Shown: piece after piece, positions 26,048-35,383 of the stretch | Numbering within the stretch: the stretch's first letter is position 1 | Layout: each line of letters starts with the position of its first letter | Notes under the pieces: model-generated | The model's database searches: none | Seen by the model: only the letters and a program-made list of their open reading frames with translations | What the model was told of the DNA's origin: nothing | Origin: Neobacillus sp. Marseille-Q6967 | Lineage (GTDB): Bacteria > Bacillota > Bacilli > Bacillales > Cytobacillaceae | Length of the DNA: 64,000 nt | Assembly (NCBI RefSeq): GCF_946151075.1 | Contig: NZ_CAMGZB010000001.1 | Location: 1,850,001-1,914,000 of the forward strand | Direction of reading: 5' to 3' | Translations under genes and position numbers: made by a program

Positions 26048-28417
26048 TTATTTTTTATTAGGTTGTAGTATGTCTAGGATCATAGGCTTGTATTCCCAGT
26101 TAGCGTATAGCAGTCTTTGGTCGTCGAAGTGCGATGAAAAAGGGTTACCGCTTTGTCCTGGCGGGAGGATGTTGACGCTCTTTGTATTGGTTTTTGAGAA
26201 TTCAACGATTTGGTTATAGGTTCCTCGGTTCATATTGAGAATAGAAGGTACCGTTCCTGCACCAAGTGGAGAGAAGGTAATTTTTGAAATTGGTGTCCTC
26301 CAATCCTTCAATTCCTTACCCATGTTTCTGGCAGTAGGATTTTGAATCGCGGTCTCTAGACTACTAAGAACCAGTTGATTAAGGTCCATTTTACCAAGAA
26401 AACCATACTTGGTATTTAACTCTTCTTCATCCGCAAGGAGGACATGATAGAGCAAATTGTTAGAGTTCACATTAGTACCCGGCAACTCCTTAAACACAGC
26501 TGCCTTTGTTTTGTCAAACCAGCTTCGGAAAATGGTTAGGCCAGGATGGTCATATAATTCATCAGCATCATTGTCCCATTGGTACATGTCCCATTCAGCT
26601 ACGAGTGCTTCAGCTTGTTTAACTTCCTCTGAAAGACCCTGCATGCTGCCCAATCTCTCTAACAATAAACTTTTAAAGAAATAGGCATTTAACTCAATAT
26701 GTCCAGCTTTTTTGTTGATTTCTTCCATGTCTTTCCACGATACTTTGTTCAAATCCTCCAACTGGTCTAAGATAAATCCTACTCGATGAGTTGGTCCGAA
26801 AAATTCCTCAGTAAATTCCCAATCTGCACTAGGCTTATTGTTCCAGTTGGCAACCGCTCCTTGTGAAGGATTTATGGCATGCGGCAAAGATTCAATCGGT
26901 GCAATACCCTGCCACTCCTGTGAGCCATCGCCCAGCATAGGAAGGCGGTTGTCTGTACCTTCTGCTCTGATAGGGTTCCTTCCTGTAATCCAGTAGCCGA
27001 TATTACCCTGTTTATCCGCGTACAAGAAATTATGCGAGGTAGGTATTTTTTCAGCGGCTTTTTCAAACTGTTTAATATTGCTAGAGCGGTTAAAGTCATA
27101 AAAACCAATCATCGCTTCAACTTCTTTTCCCCAATGGGGCCGTTGTTGGGCATAGGCCGTCTGACTATACTTAAATACAACCGGTCCGTGGATGCTGCGA
27201 TATACCTTGTAATCGATTATAGAACCGCCTGCCACTTTGATCTTTTCTGTTCTCACTTCAAAATTTGTCCATTTGTCATTATACCAATATTGATCCGAGT
27301 TATTAGGGTTGATTTTTAAAACAAATGTATCAACCTGGTCGCCGTATCCTGTGGTGGTTGTCCATGCAAAGTCATTGCCGCGGCCTATTAAAGGAATTGG
27401 TCCGGCTCCTGCAAATGCCATACCAACAGAGTTATATCCGGCTCCATGAATTCCGACTTCATGGGCAATTTGTGGGGCAGAGAATCCCATTTGCGGTCCG
27501 CCAAGGAGCAGAGTACCACCGGATGCACTGCGGGAAGGACTGACAACCCAGGCGTTACTGCCTCCTTTACTTGGGAATCCGTATGTCTTTTCAATATCAA
27601 GCTTCATTTGTTGTTCTTTTTCTAACTGCTGGGCAACCTTTTCACTATTTGGAAATTTTGAGGAGTCTACCTTACTAGCTTTCTTAACAGATTTGTCTGT
27701 TTGCGTATAAAGAGAGACAGGGGCAGTTGGGTCATTTTTCAAAGCAACCGACTCGAAAGCCTTCAAACCTAATTCTAGACCAAATTTTTGCTGGTAATTG
27801 GTTAACAGTGTTAAAAGATTTAGCTCACCACCGCCGCTTTCTCCAAATCTTCTTACCATTAACTGCTGGACTTTAAGAGAATCTAAGATTGTCCATTTTG
27901 CCGGCTTTTGGCCCCGGAATTCCGGGGGAAGGGCAGCTGCAGATGTGGTTTCTATGTAATGGTTAATTCCATCAATATAACCCTGGAGGCCGCGCTTTAC
28001 ATACTCTGGAAGTCTATCAAACTGAGCTAATGCTTCCTCATCCGTATAACCGTCACGGCGTATCACCTGATCTTGGCCAATATTACTTGCAGTTCCCCCG
28101 AAAACCTCAGCCATTCTCCCGCTTGCCACAATTCTCGAAAGTTCTGCCTGCCACAGCCTGTCCTCTGCGGTTGCAAAACCTGCTCCAAAAAATAAGCTGG
28201 TGTCGGTTTCTGAATAAATGTGCGGGACACCAAAAGGGTCTCTTACAATTTTGATTTGCTGTCCTTGATGGTTTAACAGTTTTGTAGATTCAATCTGTAC
28301 TTGCGAAGTGACTTGGGGTGCAGGCTTAGACTTTGCCTGTCCAGGGACTGGCACGGCGGCCAAACTTGCAGCGATGAATGTGGTAGATAAGACTGACATA
28401 AAGCGTTTCTTTTTCAA
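26048..28417 (-). CDS. Penicillin acylase family protein (secreted Ntn-hydrolase)
   Basis: The 789-residue precursor has a signal peptide (about 1-28, ending GQAKS), an alpha chain with VRDPFGVPHIYSE and a beta chain that should begin at Ser287 in KGGSNAWVV, the autocatalytic nucleophile of the N-terminal-nucleophile fold. Later blocks (GPQMGF, WTTTTGYGDQVD, SIHGPVV, VANWNNKP, SHFDDQ) follow the order seen in the Bacillus megaterium penicillin G acylase. It probably cleaves phenylacetyl-type or acyl-homoserine-lactone amides outside the cell; the substrate is not determinable here. The start is TTG at 28417 with AAGGAGGGG upstream. Confidence 0.9.
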   Translation of the reverse strand: MKKKRFMSVLSTTFIAASLAAVPVPGQAKSKPAPQVTSQVQIESTKLLNHQGQQIKIVRDPFGVPHIYSETDTSLFFGAGFATAEDRLWQAELSRIVASGRMAEVFGGTASNIGQDQVIRRDGYTDEEALAQFDRLPEYVKRGLQGYIDGINHYIETTSAAALPPEFRGQKPAKWTILDSLKVQQLMVRRFGESGGGELNLLTLLTNYQQKFGLELGLKAFESVALKNDPTAPVSLYTQTDKSVKKASKVDSSKFPNSEKVAQQLEKEQQMKLDIEKTYGFPSKGGSNAWVVSPSRSASGGTLLLGGPQMGFSAPQIAHEVGIHGAGYNSVGMAFAGAGPIPLIGRGNDFAWTTTTGYGDQVDTFVLKINPNNSDQYWYNDKWTNFEVRTEKIKVAGGSIIDYKVYRSIHGPVVFKYSQTAYAQQRPHWGKEVEAMIGFYDFNRSSNIKQFEKAAEKIPTSHNFLYADKQGNIGYWITGRNPIRAEGTDNRLPMLGDGSQEWQGIAPIESLPHAINPSQGAVANWNNKPSADWEFTEEFFGPTHRVGFILDQLEDLNKVSWKDMEEINKKAGHIELNAYFFKSLLLERLGSMQGLSEEVKQAEALVAEWDMYQWDNDADELYDHPGLTIFRSWFDKTKAAVFKELPGTNVNSNNLLYHVLLADEEELNTKYGFLGKMDLNQLVLSSLETAIQNPTARNMGKELKDWRTPISKITFSPLGAGTVPSILNMNRGTYNQIVEFSKTNTKSVNILPPGQSGNPFSSHFDDQRLLYANWEYKPMILDILQPNKK

Positions 28418-28627
28418 AAAAACCCCTCCTTATCGTATGTTACACGTTCACTATAACGCATAGACCTTGTTAAAAAATGTAATTATATGAGAAGGCTTTC
28501 AAAACATGTTTCGACAGGTCGTTTCAAAAAATAACACTTCGTAAATAATGATAAAGTTGACGAGTAAATAAGCAGTTTGTTAAAGTTATTTTGAATTCGA
28601 GATATTTTTTTGAAAGGGGACGATAGC

Positions 28628-29596
28628 TTGAAGTTGTTGGGGTTGCATCATGTGTCGCTTTTAACAGGGAAAGCGGAAAGGAACTTTCATTTCTATACAA
28701 AAGTATTGGGATTGAGATTGGTGAAGAAAACGGTGAATCAAGATAATACGGAATCTTATCATTTGTTTTACGGAGATGCGAAAGGAAGTCCCGGGACAGA
28801 GATAACCTTCTTCGATATCCCAGGACTTGGGCATACTTATCCAGGAGTCTCTAGTATTTCTTCTACATCCTTACGAGTAAAAGATACCGCGTCACTCCAT
28901 TTTTGGGAAGAACGATTTAAAGAACAGGGGATTCAACATGAATTGATTGTGAAAAGAGCAAATCGGGATACATTGGCTTTTCAAGATTATGAAGGCACAA
29001 GACTCATTTTAGTTGCCGATAATGGTGAAGAGGGAGTCCGTCCAGGAGAGCCATGGGGCGGAAGTGATGTCCCGGTTGAACATGCGATTATTGGTTTAGG
29101 ACCAGTTACCTTGACCGTCAAATCACCCGAACCGACGATTGATGTTTTAACAGCACTAATGGGCTTTAAACAGGTCGGGTCATATCCATCACTTGCTGGC
29201 AATTTCCCTGACATTCTTGTGTTCGCGACAGGTGAAGGTGGTTCAGGGGCTGAAATCCACCTCGAAACGAGAACAGACTTGCCGCGGGAACGACCGGGAA
29301 GAGGCAGCGTCCATCATGTGGCTTTCCGTATTCCAAACGAAGAAGAATACGAATACTGGGTGAAGCGGATTGCTTCTTCAGGACTAATCAATTCAGGAAA
29401 AGTAGAACGCTACTATTTCAAAGCCCTCTACTTTAGAGAGCCCAATCATATTCTGTTCGAACTTTCCACTGATACACCGGGATTTGACGTCGATGAGCCA
29501 ATTGAAACTTTAGGCGAGCGGCTGGCCCTGCCGCCATTTTTGGAACCGCGGCGGGCTGAAATTGAAGCCAGCCTGCGGCCATTAGATATCGAATAA
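28628..29596 (+). CDS. Ring-cleaving dioxygenase (VOC/glyoxalase fold, MhqO-like)
   Basis: About 322 residues with two vicinal-oxygen-chelate modules. The first begins LLGLHHVSLLTGKAERNFHFYTKVLGLRLVKK; the second begins GLGPVTLTVKSPEPTIDVLTALMGFK, and GSVHHVAFRI supplies a metal-ligand His. This is the layout of the Bacillus MhqO/MhqA quinone or catechol detoxifying dioxygenases. TTG at 28628 is preceded by AAGGGGA at good spacing, better than the in-frame TTG at 28610. It stands alone. Confidence 0.82.
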   Translation: MKLLGLHHVSLLTGKAERNFHFYTKVLGLRLVKKTVNQDNTESYHLFYGDAKGSPGTEITFFDIPGLGHTYPGVSSISSTSLRVKDTASLHFWEERFKEQGIQHELIVKRANRDTLAFQDYEGTRLILVADNGEEGVRPGEPWGGSDVPVEHAIIGLGPVTLTVKSPEPTIDVLTALMGFKQVGSYPSLAGNFPDILVFATGEGGSGAEIHLETRTDLPRERPGRGSVHHVAFRIPNEEEYEYWVKRIASSGLINSGKVERYYFKALYFREPNHILFELSTDTPGFDVDEPIETLGERLALPPFLEPRRAEIEASLRPLDIE

Positions 29597-29633
29597 GAAT
29601 CACAAGATGCAAGGACCTAATATCTTTTGAAAA

Positions 29634-29662
29634 AGGGAGGCGCGGATGTGCCTCTCTGTTTT
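29634..29662 (+). terminator. Possible terminator after the dioxygenase gene
   Basis: GGGAGGC pairs with GCCTCTC (one wobble) around an 8-base loop, followed by a weak GTTTTC tract. Confidence 0.4.
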
Positions 29663-29697
29663 CATGAAATTTTTAAAAAATTTCTTCGAAAATCCCC

Positions 29698-29720
29698 AAC
29701 ACTTTCTCCTCTTCATTCGT
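29698..29720 (+). promoter_or_regulatory. Possible ECF-type promoter of the sigma-factor operon
   Basis: CCAAC (AAC at 29698-29700) and CGT (29718-29720) are separated by 17 bases, the AAC/CGT pattern of Bacillus ECF promoters such as those of SigW and SigX (16-17 bases). It would imply self-regulation, but the pattern is short and could be chance. Confidence 0.35.
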
Positions 29721-29769
29721 TATCTAAATGAGAACGGAAAACAAAACCTATCAAAAGTGAGTGGTAAAG

Positions 29770-30237
29770 ATGGAAGCGAGTGATCTTTATGAAAAGTTAA
29801 AAGATGACCTTATGCGATTTGCCCGGTCATTATCACGGCATGAACAGGAAGCGCACGACCTCGTCCAGGATGCCATTGTTAAGTCGCTAAGTGAACCACA
29901 GCTTTTCAGTTTACCAGATTATAAGCAGCGGGCATGGTTTTTCCGTGTCATAAAAAACAAGCTGATTGATGAGCTGAGAAAGGAACAGCGGTTGACTGAG
30001 TGGGAGGAAGAATGGGATTTTTCCATCCATGAGGCAGGTGTTTCACACTTGGAAATCGCTGAACTTCTATCTCATCTGTCACAGGAATCCAGCGATATCA
30101 TTTTTAAAAAATATTGGCTCGGTTTGTCGAGTCAGGAAATCGGCGAGCAATTAGGGCTTCCGGCTTCAACAATCAGGTATAAGCTGCATCTCGCGATTAA
30201 GCGCTTAAGAACTATATTGGAGGAGGAAAAAGAATGA
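29770..30237 (+). CDS. ECF-type RNA polymerase sigma factor
   Basis: About 155 residues. Region 2 is clear (DLMRFARSLSRHEQEAHDLVQDAIVK, then RAWFFRVIKNKLIDELRK) and region 4 carries the helix-turn-helix (LGLSSQEIGEQLGLPASTIRYKLHLAIKRLR). ATG at 29770 is preferred to the GTG at 29761. It overlaps the next gene by 4 bases. No zinc-finger anti-sigma gene is adjacent; instead a repeat-built protein follows, which may be its regulator or its output. Confidence 0.85.
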   Translation: MEASDLYEKLKDDLMRFARSLSRHEQEAHDLVQDAIVKSLSEPQLFSLPDYKQRAWFFRVIKNKLIDELRKEQRLTEWEEEWDFSIHEAGVSHLEIAELLSHLSQESSDIIFKKYWLGLSSQEIGEQLGLPASTIRYKLHLAIKRLRTILEEEKE

Positions 30238-31442
30238 GTCAGCGGATAGGAAATGTTGGATTATTAAATTTAGTAAATGCAACTGTGGAAAGTATAAAAG
30301 GGATTGAGCGAATTGAAAATGTCGGGATGGTGCTTTATCGAAAAGAAACAGCCCATCTATTACCGTTACTCAGCATTGGCAATATCGGAGCAAGCTTAGA
30401 GATTCCGGCTGGCTACAGGCTTTTCAATGGCGTTTTACATTTAAATGACGCCTATTTACGTTCCATTCACGAGCCAGTATTTTTATTGGTAAACGGGATC
30501 GTGTTGATGGATAAAACCGTTCAGCCTAATCAGTTAAAACAGGGAATGTTGAACTTAGTCGTGAATGGGCAGATTTATTGCCCGACTCATTTGGCTGGAT
30601 ATGCTGGGCAGCTTTTATCAAAAGGATCGGGTGGGATTGAAACTTATGATGGGGCACTACCGCGGTTCGAAAATGGAAAATTCACGCTAACGAATTCGTT
30701 CTTGCAATCACTTGATAAACCCTTACATTTGGTCGTAAACGGTCTGCTCTCGTTTGAAAAGGATATAGAGATGGACCTTTTCGAAGAAAAAATCGCCAAA
30801 CTTGCAGTCAATGGAAAAATAACTATTTACGAGCACCAAGAATCATTTTTATACCGAAAAGCCTCCTCATTAGCAGGCTGCAAGATAGAGGTGATTCCAG
30901 ATGGTTTTCAGGTTTTAACTAAACCACTTAGGCTAAGCGGGCGGTCAATTCGCCGGTTTCAAAATAGCAAATTGTTTACCAATAAACCGCTGATGATGGA
31001 AGCAGATGTAACAAGAGATCTGTTGAGCGGGGCAATCGCTCAAATACACTCCAAGTCTGTGGTTATCTGCAGTGAAGAGGTAGAGGACCTGGTTTATGAA
31101 AGGTTAAGTCGTCTAGAAACAGAAGTGTTGTCGTATGAAAACGGATTTATTTGGATTGATAATAATGAAGTGTGGTCGAACGAACAATTCATGGCTTTAG
31201 AAAAGCCGCTTCAATTTATTGTAAATGGAAAGCTGACTTTTGAACATGACGTCAGTGACGAAGCGGTCCGCAGTAAAATTTCAGGATTGGATATCTTGGG
31301 AGAAGTAGTGGTGCGTGAGCCGAAGTTAAAAGGGGTCCTGCAAAATGTAATTCGGTTGAATACTGGTACTATTCATGTGGAAGCGGAACGGGAATCTGGG
31401 TCGGGAGCGGCACTTCGGAATGTAGGGGAACTCTCTCTATAA
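30234..31442 (+). CDS. Protein of four ~80-residue VNG-type repeats, co-transcribed with the sigma factor
   Basis: The 402-residue protein matches no family I recognise. It has no signal peptide or membrane segment. It is built from about four units sharing a pattern such as F-NG-x-hydrophobic...FLxSLxKPLxLVVNGxLxFEKD...KIxxLxVNGxI: VFLLVNGIVL/LVVNGQIY, LHLVVNGLLSF/LAVNGKITI, a degenerate third unit, and LQFIVNGKLTF/LDILGEVVV. Alternating beta strands ending in NG turns suggest a beta-solenoid or stacked-sheet fold, perhaps bactofilin-like. The 4-base overlap with the sigma gene implies coupled synthesis and a shared role, possibly as a cytoplasmic sensor or anti-sigma. Confidence 0.7.
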   Translation: MSQRIGNVGLLNLVNATVESIKGIERIENVGMVLYRKETAHLLPLLSIGNIGASLEIPAGYRLFNGVLHLNDAYLRSIHEPVFLLVNGIVLMDKTVQPNQLKQGMLNLVVNGQIYCPTHLAGYAGQLLSKGSGGIETYDGALPRFENGKFTLTNSFLQSLDKPLHLVVNGLLSFEKDIEMDLFEEKIAKLAVNGKITIYEHQESFLYRKASSLAGCKIEVIPDGFQVLTKPLRLSGRSIRRFQNSKLFTNKPLMMEADVTRDLLSGAIAQIHSKSVVICSEEVEDLVYERLSRLETEVLSYENGFIWIDNNEVWSNEQFMALEKPLQFIVNGKLTFEHDVSDEAVRSKISGLDILGEVVVREPKLKGVLQNVIRLNTGTIHVEAERESGSGAALRNVGELSL

Positions 31443-31458
31443 AAAGGAGGTTTAGAGC

Positions 31459-31671
31459 ATGTTTCATCTTAATGAACATACCCTTAAGCAACGAATTCAC
31501 GATATCCAAGAGGGATATCACCAAAACAAGAAAGAGCACCAAGGGTCTTTGGTTAAGAAGACAATCCTCAAACACAATTTAAAAAAATGGCTGAAGCCTG
31601 TTGAAGGAAAACACGTAAAACGGCATGGCGGCAGCCAAATCAAAACAAATGTATACCGCACCCCTCTATAA
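31459..31671 (+). CDS. Small basic protein, third gene of the sigma operon
   Basis: A 70-residue Lys/His-rich protein (KKTILKHNLKKWLKPVEGKHVKRHGG) of unknown family. AAAGGAGG lies at good distance from the ATG, 16 bases after the upstream stop, so it is likely a real gene translated with the sigma factor and the VNG-repeat protein. It ends right before a strong terminator. Confidence 0.65.
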   Translation: MFHLNEHTLKQRIHDIQEGYHQNKKEHQGSLVKKTILKHNLKKWLKPVEGKHVKRHGGSQIKTNVYRTPL

Positions 31672-31672
31672 C

Positions 31673-31711
31673 AAAAAAATCCCAAGTGTAATGGTCACTT
31701 GGGATTTTTTT
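31673..31711. terminator. Strong bidirectional terminator
   Basis: AAAAAATCCCAAGTG/CACTTGGGATTTTTT, a 15-bp stem with a 7-base loop and T runs on both strands. Confidence 0.92.
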
Positions 31712-31735
31712 GTTTAAGAAAGAAAAACACCGGAA

Positions 31736-31782
31736 CAGTGTCCGCCTGTGGTGGACACTGTCCACGAGCGGTGCCTGTCACC
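31736..31782 (-). repeat. Dispersed palindromic repeat, full copy overlapping a stop codon
   Basis: On the minus strand: head GGTGACAGGCACC, GTGGACAGTGTCCAC, ACAGGCGGACACTGT. Its first bases (GGTGA) supply the TGA of the molybdopterin oxidoreductase gene. Confidence 0.9.
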
Positions 31783-33814
31783 GCAGTTTTTCTACACTGA
31801 CTCTTCCGGAGAAGAAAGTGGCTCCTCCGCCCATATCGGCAACTCTGTCTGGTGTTAGTGAGTTTACAAGTTGTTGTGTGCCGACTGTATCTGCCCATAG
31901 GCCTTGGGTGACGACGACTCCTGGAAGGACGTTTTCGTCGACGCTTGCTTTAAGAACAACCTCCCCGCGCTGGTTCCAAACGAGGACCTTTTCTCCATCG
32001 AGGATTCCGGCTATTTCTGCATCTTCACGATTCATGAACAACCGGGGTTCTTTTTCCAGGGTAATATGTTTTTCGTTGTTAGAAAATGTTGAGTTTAAGA
32101 AATTATGATTGGGACCTGGAATAAATTGATACAAGTGTTTCTCGGCATCATCTTCTACCAATGGTATATATGTTGGTAATGGCGGGTGGCCAGCTTGTTT
32201 CATCTGACTAGAATATAATTCTATTTTTCCACTAGGAGTTGGCAGCTCCCCCGGAAACAACGGTTTCACCTTTGCCTTTAGGTAATGATGCTCAACGAGC
32301 CCTTCAAAATCAATTTCTTCTAAATAAGGATTACCCGGATGGTCAAGTGCCTGCCTTATCATATCCGCTTCGGTTTCCTCGAAAGCAGAATCATTGAAAC
32401 CCATCCCCCTAGCTAATAAACGGAACACTTCGACATTGGACTTCGATTCACCAAAGGGCGAGATAACCGGCTGCTGCAGCTGGATATAATGATGCCAATA
32501 CGATGTATAGAAATCAGTATTTTCATAGGATGAAGTTGCAGGCAATACAATATCAGCATACTTGGCTGTCTCTGTTAAAAATAAATCATGAACCACTACA
32601 AATAAATCTTCTCGCTCAAGTCCTTTTCTTACTTTGTTTCCTTCCGGAGCCACCACCGCCGGGTTCGTACCATAGACATATAATGATTGGATCGGAGGGT
32701 CTAAAGAGAACAGAGCATCTCCTAATAGATTCATATTAATCACACGAGTGGCCTTGTTTTTCAGTAAATCCGGACGCTGCAGCTTCACTGTATTATGGCT
32801 CAAATAACCCGAATTCCCTTTAATGGCACCGCCGCCTTTTACCTTCCATTGGCCTGTTATGGCAGGGAGGCAAGAGACGGTACGGACGAACATGCCGCCG
32901 TTATCATGGTGCTGCGGGCCATTTCCGATTCGAATAAAGGAAGGGGAGGTCTCACCGTACATTCTGGCTAACTTGTATATATCCTCAACTGGTACCCCAG
33001 TAATCTCCGAAACTTTTGCAGGGTCATATTGTTTAACATGCTCACGCAGCTCTTTCCAGCCGACGGTATACTTTTCGAGGAAATCCTGGTCGATTAAATG
33101 ATCCTTGAATAATATATGCATCATCCCAAGCGCCAAAGCACTGTCAGTTCCTGGTAAAATCGGAATAAACCAATCTGCTAATTTGCCAGTCTGGTTTTTA
33201 TGAACGTCAATAACGATAATCTTAGCGCCATTTTGTTTTCGGGCTTTTTGTGCAAGGGCAACTTGGTGCATGTTCGTGCTGACAGCGTTGATACCCCAAA
33301 AGATAAATAATTTTGAATGGATGGTATCTTCCGGGTCGATTCCGAAGCTGCCTCCCATTGTGTATTTATATCCTGTAGAACCGGCAACTGAACAAATGGT
33401 CCGGTCCAATCCTGATGCACCCAGCCGGTTAAAGAAACGGCGGTCCATGCCTTCAGCTGTAAGGTTCCCCATGTTCCCGTAAAAGCTGTAAGGAAGAATG
33501 CTTTCTGGTCCGTAGGTTTGAATCAGGTCTTTCCATCTGGAAGTAATCGTACTGATTGCCTCTTCCCAGCTGATTCTTTCAAACTTTCCATCACCTTTCC
33601 GGCCGGTACGCTTCATCGGATACTTCAGCCTATTCTCATCGTATAAACGTTCCGTCATATGCCGAACTTTATTACAAATATTCCCCTTCGTTACCGGATG
33701 ATCAGGATCCCCCTCAACCTTCACAATCCGTCCATCCTCCTTATGAACAAGCAGCCCGCACTGATCCGGACAATCAAGCGAACAAACCGAACGAAAAACT
33801 CCGCTACTTTGCAT
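31778..33814 (-). CDS. Molybdopterin oxidoreductase with [4Fe-4S] site (YoaE-like)
   Basis: The 678-residue protein starts at the ATG at 33814, behind a good AAAGGAGG; the open frame above it is translated repeat. A [4Fe-4S] site is formed by Cys11, Cys15, Cys19 and Cys47 (CSLDCPDQC...NIC). It then follows the DMSO-reductase family order: FYGNMGNLTAEGMD, FIFWGINAVSTNMH, IVIDVHKNQTGKLADWFIPILPGTDSALALGM, GNGPQHHDNG, LYVYGTNPAVVAP and a C-terminal cap domain. There is no signal peptide, so it is probably cytoplasmic. No partner subunit lies nearby. B. subtilis YoaE has similar size and layout. The substrate is unknown. The TGA stop is provided by a dispersed repeat. Confidence 0.9.
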   Translation of the reverse strand: MQSSGVFRSVCSLDCPDQCGLLVHKEDGRIVKVEGDPDHPVTKGNICNKVRHMTERLYDENRLKYPMKRTGRKGDGKFERISWEEAISTITSRWKDLIQTYGPESILPYSFYGNMGNLTAEGMDRRFFNRLGASGLDRTICSVAGSTGYKYTMGGSFGIDPEDTIHSKLFIFWGINAVSTNMHQVALAQKARKQNGAKIIVIDVHKNQTGKLADWFIPILPGTDSALALGMMHILFKDHLIDQDFLEKYTVGWKELREHVKQYDPAKVSEITGVPVEDIYKLARMYGETSPSFIRIGNGPQHHDNGGMFVRTVSCLPAITGQWKVKGGGAIKGNSGYLSHNTVKLQRPDLLKNKATRVINMNLLGDALFSLDPPIQSLYVYGTNPAVVAPEGNKVRKGLEREDLFVVVHDLFLTETAKYADIVLPATSSYENTDFYTSYWHHYIQLQQPVISPFGESKSNVEVFRLLARGMGFNDSAFEETEADMIRQALDHPGNPYLEEIDFEGLVEHHYLKAKVKPLFPGELPTPSGKIELYSSQMKQAGHPPLPTYIPLVEDDAEKHLYQFIPGPNHNFLNSTFSNNEKHITLEKEPRLFMNREDAEIAGILDGEKVLVWNQRGEVVLKASVDENVLPGVVVTQGLWADTVGTQQLVNSLTPDRVADMGGGATFFSGRVSVEKLR

Positions 33815-33837
33815 AAAAAAACCTCCTTTGTATAAAC

Positions 33838-33883
33838 GGTGACAGGCACCACTCGTGGACATTGTCCACCCCAGGCGGACACT
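33838..33883 (+). repeat. Dispersed palindromic repeat, full copy upstream of the oxidoreductase
   Basis: Head GGTGACAGGCACC, GTGGACATTGTCCAC, CCAGGCGGACACT. It lies 24 bases before the start codon, in the probable 5' leader, and is in inverted orientation to the copy at the gene's 3' end. Confidence 0.9.
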
Positions 33884-34101
33884 TGGAATCTATTTTTCGA
33901 ATATTTTAATGATAAGGCAGTTTGCATGTTTTTAGCAAGGTGGTGGTCTTTGGGATAGCTGCCGGCCCTATGTTATTTCTGTATAATTCCTAATTCCGGA
34001 ATCATCTAATGTTTTATGAAAGGATAGTGACAGATTTGGCTGTAGTCGGTATAGTAATTTTATTAACTTATTTGTAAATTTTACCTTTAGGAGGTTTTAG
34101 G

Positions 34102-35142
34102 ATGAAATTGAAAATGGGGTTTATCGGATTTGGTAAGAGTACGAACAGGTATCATCTTCCCTATGTTTTAACTAGAGACCATATCCAAGTGAAAATGATT
34201 TACTCTCGAACAAGAAAGCCAGAGCTTGAAGAGCAGTACAGGGAACACGGGATCCTTTTTACAGATGAACTCAACAGCCTGTTAAACGATAAGGAAATAC
34301 AACTCATAAGCATCTGCACGTCTCACTCAAGCCATTATGAGTTTGCTAAGCAATGTTTGCTGCATGACAAGCACGTCCTCATTGAGAAGCCATTTGCAAC
34401 CACAGTAGAAGAGGCAAAAGAACTTCTCGCATTGGCCAAAGAGAGAAACTTACTCATTCTCCCATACCAAAATCGCAGGTTTGATAGTGATTTCCTTGCG
34501 TTAAAAGAGGTGCTTGTAAAGGGATACCTTGGGGAATTAGTCGAAATTGAGTCTCGTTTGGATTATTACCGACCGGATGCACCAGATGCACCAGGACAAT
34601 ATTATGACGGTGCTCTATTTGGCTTAGGGGTACATACGATTGACCAAATGGTTTCGCTTTTTGGCAGACCGAAAGCGGTTTACTACGATATCCGTTCTAT
34701 ACGAAATCCGAAAAACCCTGACGATTATTTTCAGGTAGAGTTGTTTTATCCAACCTTTAAGGTCATTTTAAAAACGAGCCATATAGTCAAAACACCTTCA
34801 GCGAGATTTACTGCCCATGGCACGAAAGGAAGTTTTATAAAAACTAGGATTGATCAGCAAGAAGCCTGTTTAAAGGCAGGAATCTTTCCGCCAACTCCTG
34901 GTTTTGGTGAAGATGATACGGATCATTATGGAAAAGTAACTTTTACAGACAACAATGCGGAAGACCATATCCTGCCAATTCCAACGCCACAAGGTGATTA
35001 CGGAAGAGTTTATGACCATTTATATGAATCTATCATCAATGGAAAGCCAACCTATGTAAGTGAGGCAGAAATTTTAACTGTAATGGAAATTCTAGAATCT
35101 GGAAGAAAGAGCAGCACACCAACTATCGTTATACTGCCTTAA
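34102..35142 (+). CDS. Gfo/Idh/MocA-family oxidoreductase
   Basis: NAD(P)-dependent sugar oxidoreductase of 346 residues. The Rossmann opening MGFIGFGKSTNRYHLPY is followed by ISICTSHSSHYEFAKQCL and the family's EKPFATT motif, whose Lys is usually catalytic. The C-terminal half has GLGVHTIDQMVSLFGRP. AGGAGG precedes the ATG. It is close to E. coli YdgJ/YhhX-type enzymes; the substrate is probably a sugar or cyclitol but is not known. It has its own terminator, so it is probably not part of the operon at 35570. Confidence 0.85.
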   Translation: MKLKMGFIGFGKSTNRYHLPYVLTRDHIQVKMIYSRTRKPELEEQYREHGILFTDELNSLLNDKEIQLISICTSHSSHYEFAKQCLLHDKHVLIEKPFATTVEEAKELLALAKERNLLILPYQNRRFDSDFLALKEVLVKGYLGELVEIESRLDYYRPDAPDAPGQYYDGALFGLGVHTIDQMVSLFGRPKAVYYDIRSIRNPKNPDDYFQVELFYPTFKVILKTSHIVKTPSARFTAHGTKGSFIKTRIDQQEACLKAGIFPPTPGFGEDDTDHYGKVTFTDNNAEDHILPIPTPQGDYGRVYDHLYESIINGKPTYVSEAEILTVMEILESGRKSSTPTIVILP

Positions 35143-35225
35143 AAAATTTTTTTTAATTATTTTTTCTATGTCAAAATAATAGTAGAAAACACCATTTGCT
35201 TTCAAAAACAATCATAAAATCCACC

Positions 35226-35263
35226 AAAAAAATCGCTCATCCTGATAGGTAGAGCGATTTTTG
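35226..35263 (+). terminator. Terminator after the Gfo/Idh/MocA gene
   Basis: AAAAATCGCTC pairs with GAGCGATTTTT around a 13-base loop. It lies in the 427-base gap before the catabolic operon, which otherwise holds the operator and cre sites listed next. Confidence 0.8.
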
Positions 35264-35383
35264 AGTTTGTCCAGATTTTGAGTCAAATTTCCTATATGAA
35301 AATACCAATAATTATCTGAATGTCGAGAATTGTCAGTAATTTAAATTTGACGTCAATTTAAAACGGTGTTAAATTTCTGTTTA

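Noticed and set aside
33815..33862. Upstream extension of the molybdopterin oxidoreductase starting MSTSGACHR
   Set aside because: It is translation of the dispersed repeat; the ATG at 33814 has a strong ribosome binding site and the family's N-terminus.
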